Below, one piece after another: positions 1 to 12,164 of a stretch of 64,000 bases of DNA. The notes below the pieces were generated by a model, which worked only from the letters and a program-made list of their open reading frames with translations, ran no database searches and had not been told where the DNA came from. Both the position numbers and the translations under genes were made by a program. Position 1 is the stretch's first letter. Each line of letters begins with the position of its first letter. Source of the DNA: Tetragonia tetragonoides (Eukaryota; Streptophyta; Magnoliopsida; Caryophyllales; Aizoaceae); assembly GCA_038025085.1 (NCBI GenBank), contig CM076148.1, positions 5,177,501-5,241,500 on the forward strand. The letters run 5' to 3'.

Positions 1-103
1 TCGTACAATGGAGCCCAACCAGGTTTCTTGTTTGTTTTTTTTTCCTTCGGCAAATATATTGTTTAAGACCATTCCACTATAACTATAAGACAATCGAGTT
101 AAC

Positions 104-675
104 ATTTTTTTTTTTTGAGTGAAAGGTCGACAAGCGACCATCAACCGTCCATTAAAGCATCAAGATCATTAGAGAGAGCTACATTAACGTTAGTTGGGAA
201 CGACGTTTCCCAAACACGACACCCTACACTCCATGATTGTACATACGCTAACTCATGAGCTACCTTGTTACCTTCACGATTTACAAATGACCAAGTGACA
301 TTTCTAAAATACTCCACAAGAGAAAGAGCATCATCTACTACAAGAGAAAAGCTATTAGACCCACTTCTACATTTACTCAAAGTATTAAATACTAACAAAC
401 TATCTGTTTCTATCATTACTTCATCAATTCATGTGCAATAGCAAGCTGCAGACCACTCACCACCGCTCTCGCTTCCGCAACATCAACGCTCCAATCTTCA
501 AACAGGTTCATAGTCATGCCCACAAGTGGATATCCTGCTGAATTTCTGCAAATCACACCAAGGGAAGTGCCAATAGTACCAACTTTTCCAGCATCTACAT
601 TGATTTTAATTTGACCAGCATTAGGAACTACCCATTTCACACAGCGTTGTGAATGAGATGGTAGATGATGCTGAT
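104..675 (-). pseudogene. LINE 3' end: broken RNase H-like domain
   Basis: On the minus strand two overlapping frames together give one plant LINE-type RNase H-like domain. The upstream part (640 down to 416) has KINVDAG and the acidic VAEARAVVSGLQ helix. The downstream part (416 down to 141) has MIETDS and GNKVAHELA. They join at about 416 through a one-base frame slip next to a TAA, so the copy is not translatable. The reading can be followed a little upstream of 640. A T-run at about 105-117 is the poly(A) tail of a minus-strand element. I found no clear target-site duplication, so the limits are approximate. It is a 5'-truncated non-LTR retrotransposon relic, not a host gene. Confidence 0.75.
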
Positions 676-1310
676 GGACTTAGTTCACTGTGGATTAAAA
701 GACCAAATTTTTTTCAAAAATATCTTTTATGTCCCTAAGCTATTTGCACTATAAGCCAAAAGTAACATATATTTTGAACAAAATGTAACAACCATCTCAC
801 AATGAGACCATATTGTATGAATTATTGTGTTTCTTTAGTGATCATTATCTTCGTCATGGATCATCAACCAAAATGAAAAGTCATGAGAAGTGCATCTATG
901 CATACAAAATTGGGGAGAGAAGTGCTCCTTTGGGCATTTGTTTTTTTATATGAGGGACCTACAGTCACTACTTTTAGAGTGTGCATAAGATAAATTTCGA
1001 GTGTGTGCAATAGTCTGTAAACCACACACTAGACAAGTCAACAAAATAAATCTTGCAGATAGGCTCAACAAGGAGGACTTGGTCAGGTTTGAAATTTTGA
1101 ACTATGGTTTTTGCTACGAAATCCAATCTTACAACCCCTTACAGAGCTCTTTTTGCAGTAGAAAGGAGTATCATGTGTCATGTCTTGACCAAATAATCCC
1201 CATGTGTTATGTAACAGTGTAAGTGTTTGCCCAATGCCATTCATCCTGACTTTAGACACAAACTACTTCATTCATAAGGGTTACTTGGACCTAATTAAGT
1301 CACGAGTCCC
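676..1310. other. Intergenic, no gene seen
   Basis: AT-rich sequence with only short chance reading frames (for example 1001-1222), which show no recognisable domain or low-complexity coding bias. No RNA gene or repeat boundary recognised. Confidence 0.5.
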
Positions 1311-1456
1311 ATTAGATTGTGTTTGATTCAATTTAATTTCACTTAAATTAAGTTCAGTTCAGTTTTGTTCTGTTCAGGTCTAATAAGTTCAGTTCAGTTA
1401 AGTTCAAGGCCAATAAGTTCAGTTCAGGGCCAATAAGTTCAGTTTAGTTCATTTCA

Positions 1457-1599
<143 letters not shown>

Positions 1600-1873
1600 C
1601 TTAAATGAACCTAGTTACCCTTCTTGATTGGTTCACTCTGGTAAAGTAGTAGAATTACATTCATTTCACTTTGCTATTCTTTGGTTCGTTGATAGAGATA
1701 CTCAATCCAAAAATTTTTCCTACCATTTTTGAGAGATAACAGCGATGATAAAATAAAATTACCACAAGAAAGTGTAGAAAAGTAGTATTTATCTTGTAGA
1801 TATGTGACATTACCTTTGAAAATAGTGAATTAAATAATAAAAATAATAAATAATAAATAAAAATAAAGTAAAA

Positions 1874-1976
<103 letters not shown>

Positions 1977-2143
1977 GTTCAGTTCACTTCACTTCACTTC
2001 AGGAGCATTAAGTTCACTTCAGTTCAGTTCAGGAGCATTAAGTTCAGTTCAGTTCAGGTGCATTAAGTTCAGTTCAGTTCAGTTCAGTTAAGTTAAGTTC
2101 AGTTTAGTTACGTGAAATTCAGTTGAATTAAACGGAGCCTAAT

Positions 2144-2897
2144 AGGGCATACATTTGTTGTATTTAGTTTGATACATTGCCTATTTTGAGTTTATGCAAC
2201 AAAAGTTATTAAAGGTATTTGAGCTCGAGCTTAAAGCTATTTTGACTTTAGACACAACTCTTTTGTTGTTTCCATTAGTTCCAAATCATAAGCTTCGAAT
2301 TTCTTATCTTTATATAAAAGAAATGAATAAAAACTAAACTAAGAACCAATGACTATGGTTGCTTTTCGAAGGCGTAAGAAAAGCTATCCAAACCGTCCTC
2401 ATCATAGTCTTATAAATTTGTAGGTTTATGCAAGCCAACTTCTGACTTAAACATCTGTTACAACTTACAATCATGCTCAAGATAGACTATTCTCACATTC
2501 ATATAAACCAACCTTGATTTAATAAACTAGTTTGACCCTAACGATGTGTTAGGATGCCAAATTAGATGATTAAATAAATTTCTTCTTTAGCATCTTTAAT
2601 TGAGCAAGATTAGACTCATCAATGACTTTTGTGGATATATGAGTATATTTTTTGTTTTATGATAAATAATACTCCATTACCCTCACGATTGACAAACAAT
2701 CAAGATAAACTACAAAAACAATCAACGAAGTGATGAGTATCATCTACTGATCTACAGTCATGACTCTTACTATTATTAAAATCTGAAAACCAAGAAGATG
2801 TGGTTGAGTGGTAGAGTCTTATTCATCCTTAATCAAAATTGATAGTTCGAATCTTATACTGATTGAAGCTATGTTCTTTTCGTCGTTTCCATGCTGC
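2144..2897. other. Intergenic, no gene seen; tRNA-like patch near 2790-2870
   Basis: No coding signal. A short stretch around 2800-2860 has a box A-like GTGGTTGAGTGGTAGAG and a box B-like AGTTCGAATC, as in tRNA-derived SINEs, but no foldable tRNA, tail or duplication was found. Confidence 0.4.
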
Positions 2898-2902
2898 ATT
2901 CT

Positions 2903-5900
2903 TGTAACATCCCGTAAAATTATTTATTTTTGAATAATTTACTTATTTGATTATTTATTTTGGTGAGATATTTATTGGTTTTGTATATTAGCTTTAAAGG
3001 AATAAAAAAAGAGAATTTCGGATTTTTATTTTAAATAAAATTAAAATCAGCTTTTAAGTAATTTAATGGGTTTCAAATGGTGTTTTGTGTCAAAATTAGA
3101 GATTGACTTAACTTCCTTATATTTCTCATCACGTTTCTCACATCTTTGCTATATGGGTCTCTTTAAAAAAATAAAAGGAGTGACTTCTCCTCCTTCACCA
3201 TCAGTTTCGCGCTCAAAAAGAAAGAAGAAGAAAAAAAAAACAAACAAATCCCTTTGCTCTGCTTCACACCACGACACAACCTCCATCATCACCATTACCT
3301 TCCTTGCTTTCCCTCTCTTCTGGAAACCAAACTGTAGACCCTAGACCTATTCTTCTGAGGGTCGAATTTTGCTGTTCTTTCTCTCTCCTTGTTGAGGTAA
3401 CGCCCCAAATACCAAATACTATTATTAAGTTGTGTTTTATTTTATTTAAGTTTGTATAGAAAATAAAATAAAACAAAAAAGAAAAGAAAAACAAAAAACA
3501 GAAAAAAAGAAGGAAATGAAAGCTGTGTGACTTTGTAATTTGTGGCCTTAATTGGCTATTGGTTTGTTAAGCCCAAAGAGAAGTGTTTGTGGCTTAGTGG
3601 GATATGTGAAGGAAAGCTTCCAGAAGAAGCTGCTGGATGATACAAAAAGGTCTTTGGCCTTTTTTTTGTTCAGTGTGTCGAAACACATGTGAAACGAGAG
3701 AAAGCAACAGTGAACAGAACAAGAGAGAGGGAAGTCGAGCTTCAATTGTTCTGACTGGTAGGTTGCGACAACATCTGTGGTGAAGATAATCAGAGTCTAC
3801 ATCGAATCAGTCATCGACATGTATTTGTGGGTGTATCTTTGGGTTTGTGGGAGTACCAAATTGAGCTAGGGTTTGTCAATTTGTACTAGTACCAAAGATA
3901 GATAGTCTACTTGTTGTTTGATCTTCTGATTGTTGGCTTTGTACTCTTGATTATCATAGTGGATTATATTTTAGTGCGTGGAGATCCGCACCGTGGTTTT
4001 TCCCTTAATTGAGAGGGGTTTTCCACGTAAAATTGTTTGTGTTGTTTTTGGGTTCTTGCACTTTATTTTTCCGATTATCTGTTATTGTGATTGTGGGTAA
4101 ATACCGTAGTTTCCCCCAACACTTCTCTGGTTGGGCGTCTTTCTCTATTTGTTTTGTGCTTGGTCCATGTTGTTATTCCGCCCATGTTGTGCCGCGGTTG
4201 CTGATGTTGCTCTGCTGTTGCGAATTGTCGACCACTAGAAGATGGTCGTCGACCCAGTCTGTCAGCCCTCCTCCTTCTCCATGGATTGGTAACCAAAAAC
4301 CCCAAACCCTAAATTGCTTAATTACTATGTTTAATTGATTTTGCTGAATTCTGGTTTGGCAACTATGTGGATATGTTTTGCTCTAATTATTATGCATATG
4401 CTGTGGAGAACTGGTTGATTGATTGAGGGAATTTGTATGCTTAATTGTTTTGAACTTGGATTAAAGATAACCCTTCGTTCTATTGGGATGATTAGTTTTA
4501 TATATACATGTAGTATGCTATATGTTGATTTAATTCTGAATTTTACTGTTTATCTAGCTATTCTAGCTATTTGACTATATGAGTAATTGAATATTTGTGT
4601 GTGGAGTATTTGGTGAGTGAAATCCCGTTTCACACTTTCATGATTCAATTCAACTGTTTTAAGTTTGGATTATGAAGATGGCCAAAACATGAAAGTTGTA
4701 GTTCTCGTTATAGGTTTCTACAGGTTTTTGAATCACCTCGATACGATGTCTAACAAGTAAGATATGGCCAAAATACAGAACTGCTGTAATATGCACCCGA
4801 AAACAGAGAATTTTAACCCTTTAAGCTCTTGAACGCAAATTGATGCTTGAACTACATGGCTTTTGTGAAAACTTGTGTAAGTGTATACTTGGCTATGATC
4901 TTGGATATGTATTAGTTATATTATGGTGGGGTATAATCATGTGATATGTGCAAGAGTTGGTGATAATTACTAATAAGACTTTAGATGAGTTTGTAGCATG
5001 TTTGTAGCCCTCTAGATATGATTTATGCTCATATAAACCTTGTTTATAGCTGTTGGTTTTATGGTATAAAATGAATATTTGCATGTAATATAGTTGTTTA
5101 GTGAGGGTATAATTGTCTTTGGAACACTAGATTAGTTTGAGAGTTTTATGCATATTGTTTGAGCTCATCTATGGAACTTGTAAATGTTAGAAATTGTTAG
5201 GTTAGGTTACAGAAATTTTTATGTTAAGTTGTTGGAAATTATGACATGAATAACTTGCTTGGTTGTATGGAGAATTATTGAACTTGTACTTGTGAGCTAG
5301 TTTTTGGTGAAGATTGATATATGTGTTGTGATCTTGATATCGATATCTTTATGAGAATTGTTAAAAAGACCCTTTGAGGTTGTTTGGTATAATTTGTATG
5401 AGAATTGAAATTGACTGGTGGCTAGTATGCCTTTGATTGGTTACTCAAATGAGATGAACTGGTGATATGGCATTGTATTGGATTTGTGATGACTCATTGG
5501 TGTGAACACTTGAATTCTTTTAAGACATTAATACGTAAACTTGAACAATTGAGGGCAAGATAGCTTTTGGGTAGGATCCCCCAAAGGTGATGAATATGGG
5601 CAACTTATGAGAGCAGATTTGTGGAGCAGGTCTTCCACAAACCCTCTTATGAGATTATTCCGATTACTCATGAACTTGGGGTAATCGTTTTGATTATGAT
5701 ATTTTGGTTACTCATGAACTTGGGGTAACTGTCTTCTCCTAGCCATGAACCACTATGGCAGATTGCGGTCTTGAAAACCCCATAGGGCTAGGAGGGTGTG
5801 CACACTAGGGACTTGGCCATTTGATTTGATTTGTGATCAGCATTGCGCTGAAAGTTGAGATCGTCTGATCTCGTCTTTCTCTTCCCTCTATATTAGAAAA

Positions 5901-6672
5901 AGGTAAAATGATGGACTAAAACTCTTAAAGCTATTGGAATTTATGAATTTGTAATTCAAATGTGATGGGTGTATCTTTCTGCATAAAAGATGGGTTTGAA
6001 TGATTTGTTTCATAAAGTAATAAGGTGAACTTGTATATATTACTTGGCTTGAGATTTGGAGCGACAGACTTGCGTGATTATAATGTCGTAAGACCTATGT
6101 CTGTAGCATGCTTCTTGTTTTAGTTTGATTATTTTATAAATGTTATTGCTTTTATTATCTCGGTAGAATACTTGGTTACTCAGCTTTGCTGATTGGTTGC
6201 TTTTGTGCTACGTGTGTTTGTTGTCCATGTCTCTTCAAATGGTGGACCTATGATGAATCCATACGATATTCGATTGTATGGGGGAGTAGATTGGAATATT
6301 TGCAGGTTAATTGTTCTTGAGGATCTCTTGTGCTAGTTGGACAGTTGGACTCAAAGTTGTCAAGAAGATTATCATTGTTGTATTTTATTGTCAGTTGTTG
6401 TAATGTAAGATCATTATATAGCTTATTTGGTTGGTTGAGATTTGTAAGGGTTTGCCTTGCACTCATTCAATGAGTGAGTGTGCCAGTGATGCTCCGGATT
6501 TAGTTATAAGTCTTCCCCTGTAGATTTGGTTTGGTTGTATTTTTCTGTTTAAGCAGGTTTTTAAATGGTCGATAACTTGGGATGTCTATTTACAAAGGAA
6601 ACTCTGCCTGATTTTCGGCTCGAGTTTATCCATTTTTGTTTATGTATAATTTAGAAAATCCGGGGTGTTACA
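2903..6672. mobile_element. Solo LTR, 3770 bp
   Basis: The segment starts TGTAACATCCCG and ends CGGGGTGTTACA, the inverted TG...CA ends typical of plant Ty3/Gypsy chromovirus LTRs. It is flanked by a perfect 5-bp target-site duplication, ATTCT (2898-2902 and 6673-6677). There is no gag-pol coding sequence, primer-binding site or second LTR, so this is a solo LTR left by LTR-LTR recombination rather than an intact element. Its length fits long-LTR clades such as Tekay/Del or Retand; I cannot choose without alignment. Short open frames inside (for example 4009-4338) have no domain I recognise. A diverged internal direct repeat containing TTACTCATGAACTTGGGGTA lies at about 5660-5730. Confidence 0.85.
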
Positions 6673-6840
6673 ATTCTGTTCCGTTCCGTTTCGTGCCGTT
6701 CTGTTCCGCATTTTGTACTTCATTTTGCCTCACATTTTATTGAATTATCTGCGCCGCACCGCGCTGTTTCGTTCAAATCCGTTCGATTCCGTTCCGTTCC
6801 TCACTGTCCCCCACCATTCCGTTGAAGAGAACATGGCCAG
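6673..6840. repeat. GTTCCGTTCC-rich repeat, family shared with 26230-26395
   Basis: Degenerate runs of a TTCCG pentamer end in CCGTTGAAGAGAA. The block near 26230-26395 has the same layout: CACATTTTG, TTCATTCCGTTCTG and an ending of CGTTGAAAAGAAT. The solo LTR inserted at the left edge of this copy. Probably a second MITE-like family; no terminal repeats resolved. Confidence 0.45.
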
Positions 6841-7144
6841 AGTATGAAACATTTTTAAATTTCTTAGCCAGTTGTCCCACCCTTTAAATGCCAACAAGCC
6901 AACATGGAGAAATAGTCACCGTGGTCAACGGTGAATACCGAAAAAAAAAAAATTAAATATCTGAAAATTCATGAGAATCGTCAAATCATGATGCCTTAAC
7001 AAAATATCTTCCTCATTCCCACGTATAGTTGACGCGGATACAAAATAAAAAGACCTCTCACAGTCTCACGGTCTCACCGACACCTTCTCTCCTAGATCAA
7101 AACACACCCTGCAACTCAGGTGCACCATATTACCATGAACCATA

Positions 7145-7163
7145 CCAATGACATCACGCCACG
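7145..7163 (+). promoter_or_regulatory. ERSE-I-like site with overlapping ACGT element
   Basis: CCAAT, nine bases, CCACG: an exact match to the ER stress response element layout CCAAT-N9-CCACG. It overlaps CCACGTCA, and a second ACGT element (TTACGTGGCA) lies about 30 bp downstream. The site is about 610 bp upstream of the transporter ATG, so it would be in its promoter. Only the sequence match is seen; function is inferred. Confidence 0.4.
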
Positions 7164-7776
7164 TCACCCTTCAACAACAGTCCCTTACGTGGCAGCATTT
7201 ATATTGCCATATTGGACGCAACCATTTAAACAGACCGTACGGAATTACAGGGGAAAAAAACATTTCCTGGAATTTAGCGTGGTAATTGGGTTACTGTCCG
7301 AGGAATAAGAGAGCACACCACAAAATTGTTGTGAGTGGTGACATTTTATTAGAGCTGTTAGAAAAAAGCACCCACTTTTTTTGACCCACCAAAATTTACC
7401 CTTTATTTTCTTTGATTTATTTCCCTTTGCGTTATTTTTTAGCAAAATCAATACAAACCCAAAATACCCCATTTAGATCTGGTGAGAGATTTTGGGGTTG
7501 AAGCTTGTGGGTATCTAGGAGGAAAAAATTTTGGGTTCCCCCTTTTTACTATTGAAGAAATCACATTGACTTGTTTAATTTTTTTTTCATCTGGTATTTG
7601 CAAGATTGAATTTTGGGATTTTTTTTCATAATTTAAGCCTATTTACTATTGATGAAATCACATTGACTTGTTTAATTTTTTCCCAATTTTAGTTTTTTAT
7701 TTTTTTGGGTATTTACAAGATTGAATTTTGGGATTGTTTTTCATAAATTTAAGGGTTGCCCATAAGGAGATTTGAG

Positions 7777-10428
7777 ATGGGTATGAATGAGAAAGGGGGA
7801 GGAGATGGGTTGGAGAGAATTTCATTGGATATGGGGGGTAACAGCAAGAACAAATACAGAAGAATGGATGCAGATTTTTCAGAAGTAGATAAGATGTCAG
7901 AAATTGAGGCAAATGATCTCAGGAAAACTGAGACCAGGAAATATGTTATGGCTTGTGCTATTTTTGCATCACTCAATTCTGTCCTCCTTGGTTATGGTAA
8001 TTTGGTTTCCATTCCTCTATATTTATTTTAATTAAATTTTTATTTATTTTTTAGTAGTGGGATCTGCATTGGGTGTTATTTTACATGGTTTGTGGTGCAT
8101 TATTGATTGATGCATTTTCATGTTTTTATTTTGATGTGACTGTTTGTTTGTGGGATCAATTTGTTAAAACATAAAAAAAAAAAAGTTGGTGCCAATTGCT
8201 TGAAAGCTTTCTGTTTACCCTATTTTGTATCCCAGAATATGATGAATTGTTTATTTGCAAGTTGATTTAGAATCTGATACATTCCTTCCTGATCTCATAT
8301 TTATATTATTCCATAATAATTGATGGTACGAGGTTTAATTATCAAAAAAATAATAATTGATGGTACCAGGTTTTGATGTTTATGTTCTGGAGAACTCTAT
8401 ATATTTTGGTGCCACTGTGAATAAAGCATAACTTGGACATTAATTCTACTTATTCTAGTCAAGTTTTAGTATTGAGTTTTTTTGTGTGCATATAAGTGAA
8501 ATATGTTCTCACCAAAAAAAAATATAAGTGAAATATGTATACTCTACATTTAATTAAATCATTAAACTTGCAGGTTAAATATTCTTGTAAATATTCTAAT
8601 TTGGTTATGCTTTCTTTCTCTCACTCTTTGGCTCATTCTTTATTTTCTTCTCTATTGCATGCGCTTTTGCAAAAAAAAAAAAAAAAAAAAAAAAAAAACT
8701 TGTTTTGCAAATGTTTTTGAAAAAAAAGAAGGTTTTTTTGTAGGTCTTTCGGAAACAGTCTCTCTACTAGGTGACTAATTAGGGGTAAGACTGCGTACAT
8801 CTGGACCTCCCCAGACCCCGCCCTAGGCGGAATATTTACTGGGTTGTTGTTGCTGTATTAAACTTTCAGGGTAAAGTGAATAACTGACTTTACTAGATAA
8901 GGTTGATGTTAGTACCTGCTTAGTTTCAATGCCATCCAGTTTAGTTCTTTCTCATTCAGTTGTTTTTTCATCTCTCAGTATTGTTCTGTTCGTAAACGTT
9001 GTTGCTCTTCTCAGGAAAGAACTTCACTCATACTCTGAATTTCTTGCTTAATTTTCAGATGTTGGAGTGATGAGTGGGGCAATTATATTTATCCAAGAGG
9101 ACCTAAAGTTATCTGATGTACAAATAGAATTCCTTGTTGGGATCCTAAGTATCATTTCATTATTGGGCAGTTTGGGTGGAGGGAAAACGTCGGATGCTAT
9201 AGGTAGAAAATGGACAATGGCATTGGCATCTTTAATTTTCCAAACAGGTGCAGGTATAATGGCACTGGCTCCAAATTTTGGGGTAATACTTACTGGAAGG
9301 CTCTTCGCAGGTATAGGGATAGGCTTCGGTGTTATGATTGCTCCTGTATACATTGCTGAGATAGCCCCGGCAATTGCAAGAGGGTCTTTAACATCATTTC
9401 CCGAGATCTTCGTAAATTTCGGAATCCTTTTAGGTTACATCTCGAATTATGCTTTTTCTTGGCTTCCTGCTCATATAAACTGGAGAATTATGCTTGGTGT
9501 TGGGATTCTCCCTTCCATTATCATTGCTGGTTCATTGTTCATCATCCCAGAATCTCCCAGATGGCTGGTGATGCAAAACCGTATGGATGAAGCAAAGATT
9601 GTCCTTGAGAAAACCATTGATAATGATAAGGAAGTACAAGAGAAATTGGCAGAGATACAGCAAGCTGCACAGGCTTCTAATGCTGAAAAGTATGAAACCA
9701 AGGCGGTGTGGCAGGAGATCTTACAGCCTACCCCAGCAGTTCGGCGAATGCTAATTGCCGGTATTGGAATTCAAATTTTCCAACAAGTAACAGGCATTGA
9801 CACAGTTGTATACTACAGCCCCACAATATTCAAAGCTGCCGGGCTAGAGAGCAACAGCGAGATTCTTGCTGCCACAGTTGCAGTTGGGTTTACCAAAACT
9901 TTCTCCATCTTAATTGCTATATTTCTCGTTGACAATCTAGGTAGAAAGCCTTTGCTTTATGTGAGCACAATTGGAATGACTGCTTGTTTGTTAGGACTTA
10001 GCCTGAGTTTAGCCCTGCTAGGGCATCTCCCGATAGGGATCAAATTGTCTTTGTTGTTTGTTTGTGGAAATGTGGCTTTCTTCTCAGCTGGAATTGGACC
10101 GGTATGCTGGGTCTTGACATCTGAAATATTCCCTATCAAACTTCGAGCTCAGGCATCAGGTCTTGGGGCAGTGGGGAGTAGGGTCAGCAGCGGCATAATT
10201 TCAATGTGTTTCCTCTCTGTCACCCATGCCATTACTGTGGCTGGTACCTTCTTTGTGTTCGCTGTGATTTCAGCCATATCTGTCCTTTTTGTCTATAAGT
10301 GTATTCCTGAAACCAAAGGGAAGTCCTTGGAAGAGATCGAGCTGATGTTTGAGGAAGATAGTAAACTGCCAGGAAGGGAGATGGAGCTCACAGATACAGT
10401 TCGCCTAGTGCCAAATGTACCAAAATAA
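7777..10428 (+). CDS. PLT4: Polyol/monosaccharide transporter (PLT4-like), two exons
   Basis: A sugar-porter-family MFS proton symporter expected at a cellular membrane, importing linear polyols and monosaccharides. Exons are 7777-7996 and 9059-10428; the intron splits the Asp codon of GYDVGVMSGA (GTTATG/gtaatt ... ttttcag/ATGTTG). The product is 529 residues, normal for the family. Visible family motifs in order: GYDVGVMSGA in the first helix, GGKTSDAIGRKWTM (loop 2-3 GR-K signature), PESPRWL after helix 6, QQVTGIDTVVYYSP in helix 7, DNLGRKPLL, and PETKGKSLEEIE after helix 12. The hydrophilic N-terminus with NKYRRMD is like Arabidopsis PLT4 as I remember it. The start at 7777 is the first ATG in frame. 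The intron carries a SINE. Exact substrate cannot be read from sequence. Confidence 0.95.
8740..8856 (+). mobile_element. TS/Au-like SINE in transporter intron
   Basis: It contains the shared block GGGGTAAGACTGCGTACATC, then CCCCAGACCCCGCCCTAGGC and a tail CTGGGTTGTTGTTGCTG, as in plant TS/Au SINEs with GTTG tails. The same block occurs at 40149-40260, 44003-44160 and 57527-57606. If ATTAAACTTGCAGG (from 8561) and ATTAAACTTTCAGG (from 8857) are its target duplication, the inserted unit is about 280 bp (8576-8856) and includes a 28-A run at 8671-8698. Confidence 0.75.
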
Positions 10429-11426
10429 CAGTAAGCTATATATTGGTTGTCAGACCTGAATTCTGTAGTGGCAGAGAATGGAGTATTAGATGACAGAGCT
10501 GGATGCAGTGGAAAACAAAAAAACGCTTCTGTTATGTTCGGTGAGCAATGCTTACATTACCTGTTTTAGATCATGATACTATCGAAAACCCCCTTGGCAC
10601 GGGGGGAGAATTCTTTTATGCAGGTTATACTCTAGTGTATTCTTTTTGGATGGTGAAAGGAGAGGGGTCTTCGTCAAGTGGGTTGGTGTAATGTAAGTTG
10701 ATTTGATGCAGATTCCTGCAGATCTAATATTGGGGAAGCTAGATATATCCTAGTTGTTTGAGTTGGTTTATTATATGGATTTTATTCTTTGTATGAAATA
10801 GAGGTATCACCTACATTGGCTCAAATAAATGTGTGAAGCTAAGATGAAGATTCGAGTCGTATATGAATAGTATCATTGTTAGAGACTTAGTTTAGGAAAG
10901 TTTGTATAATAGATTGTCCAATTTAGTTAACTTTTCTGGCTAATGTTTTTGCAAATTGACCTTTAAAGGAAGGGGCATATGCATTTGCTTGATTGCCCTT
11001 TGTTTGGTTGGCTTATATCTACATATTTGGAAAAAGGGTGCACTAGCCTTGCCACCTTGATCTTTTAACAGAAGTATAGATTACAGTAGGTTTCTTTGAA
11101 GAATGAAGATTGATGTAGACAAGAAGAATCTGACTAATTTTGTGCAGGGAAGAAAAATCTTGCAGATTAATGGAAAACTGAAAGCCAGGGATATTCCTCG
11201 TAGTGGGAGGGGACGGAGGGAGTTGGATGTTATCTGAGGATTTCTTTTTTGATAAGTCGTTTTTATATTTGTACGAGAAACCCGCATCCACTATTCTCGA
11301 AGTTGTACAATGTAGTTGACTAGTTGGCGGGAACTTTAACAATAATCATGGATGAGCATTCTTGTGGACTGTAGGGGAGGGGGTAAATTACTAAATTCAC
11401 CTTGTACATTTCATTATGTCATTCAT
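10429..11426. other. 3' flank of the transporter; no further gene seen
   Basis: Contains the likely 3' UTR; an AATAAATG near 10825 is a candidate polyadenylation signal. The remainder up to the LINE target site shows no coding or RNA gene signal. Confidence 0.5.
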
Positions 11427-11442
11427 CGATCAAACTCCTTTT

Positions 11443-12148
11443 TTTTTTTGGTGAAATGGAGGGCGTAAGACGCCCAAGTAACACAAAAACTAAATTAAAC
11501 TACAGCCATTCTAGGCTTCGCGACCCCTATAAGGTCCTCGAAGAGTACATTTATCATGGTAGGGATTGGGGCATTATACTCTCTAAATACATCATGAGTA
11601 ACTAGACTATGATTAGCAAGTCAATCTGCCGCTGCATTTGCTTCCCGATATACATGTTGTATTTTGAAGCTCCAAGGCGTTGTCGATATGATCTCTTTGC
11701 ATTCTTCTAGGATGAAGTAGTATGAGCTAAATTGTGGCGTAGGGTTGCGAATCATATTATAAGTCATCTCGGAATCCGTCTCCACAACCAGCTTTGTAAT
11801 ATTAATACACCTAGCAATACGAATACCATGAAGAAGAGCCATAAGCTCTGCCACTAGTGACGAACCAATACCCATCTTTGCTGTAAACGCTCGAATATAA
11901 GCACCATTATCACTTCTGAAAATACCTCCACCTCCTGCTATGCCCGGATTTCCTTTTGACGCTCCATCGGTGTTGAGCTTAACCCATCCAATTGGAGGTA
12001 TTGACCAACGAATGTAGCTCTCTTCTCTTTTTCTCTTGGAACCAAGCACTGCGCTTTGCCTTCGTGACTCCGCTTCTAAATATTCTCGGCCCCTTTGCAA
12101 TGATGAAATTAGCCCGATCATATGGGATGTCTGCTGGGTCACCCAAAA
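11443..12148 (-). mobile_element. 5'-truncated LINE with RNase H domain and 16-bp TSD
   Basis: A minus-strand non-LTR retrotransposon 3' end. A perfect target-site duplication CGATCAAACTCCTTTT lies at 11427-11442 and 12149-12164, and the T-run at 11439-11449 is its poly(A) tail. The frame from 12142 to 11621 encodes an RNase H-like domain with all four acidic residues visible: LNTDGASKGNPG, AELMALLHGI, VVETDS and ANAAAD. Where relatives read AADWLAN the codon is TGA, and the frame then continues as LANHSLVTHD, so a Trp codon has become a stop. The endonuclease and reverse transcriptase are missing through truncation. It is an inactive copy. Confidence 0.9.
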
Positions 12149-12164
12149 CGATCAAACTCCTTTT

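Noticed and set aside
2790..2870. tRNA gene suggested by GTGGTTGAGTGGTAGAG and AGTTCGAATC
   Set aside because: No acceptor stem or anticodon arm folds around the boxes, and box B is imperfect. At best a SINE relic.
4009..4338. 109-residue frame inside the solo LTR as a gene
   Set aside because: No domain, lies wholly within the LTR, and composition fits non-coding T-rich DNA.
7756..7776. Upstream extension of the PLT start
   Set aside because: The longer frame begins at TTG; the first ATG in frame is 7777 and gives the family-typical N-terminus.
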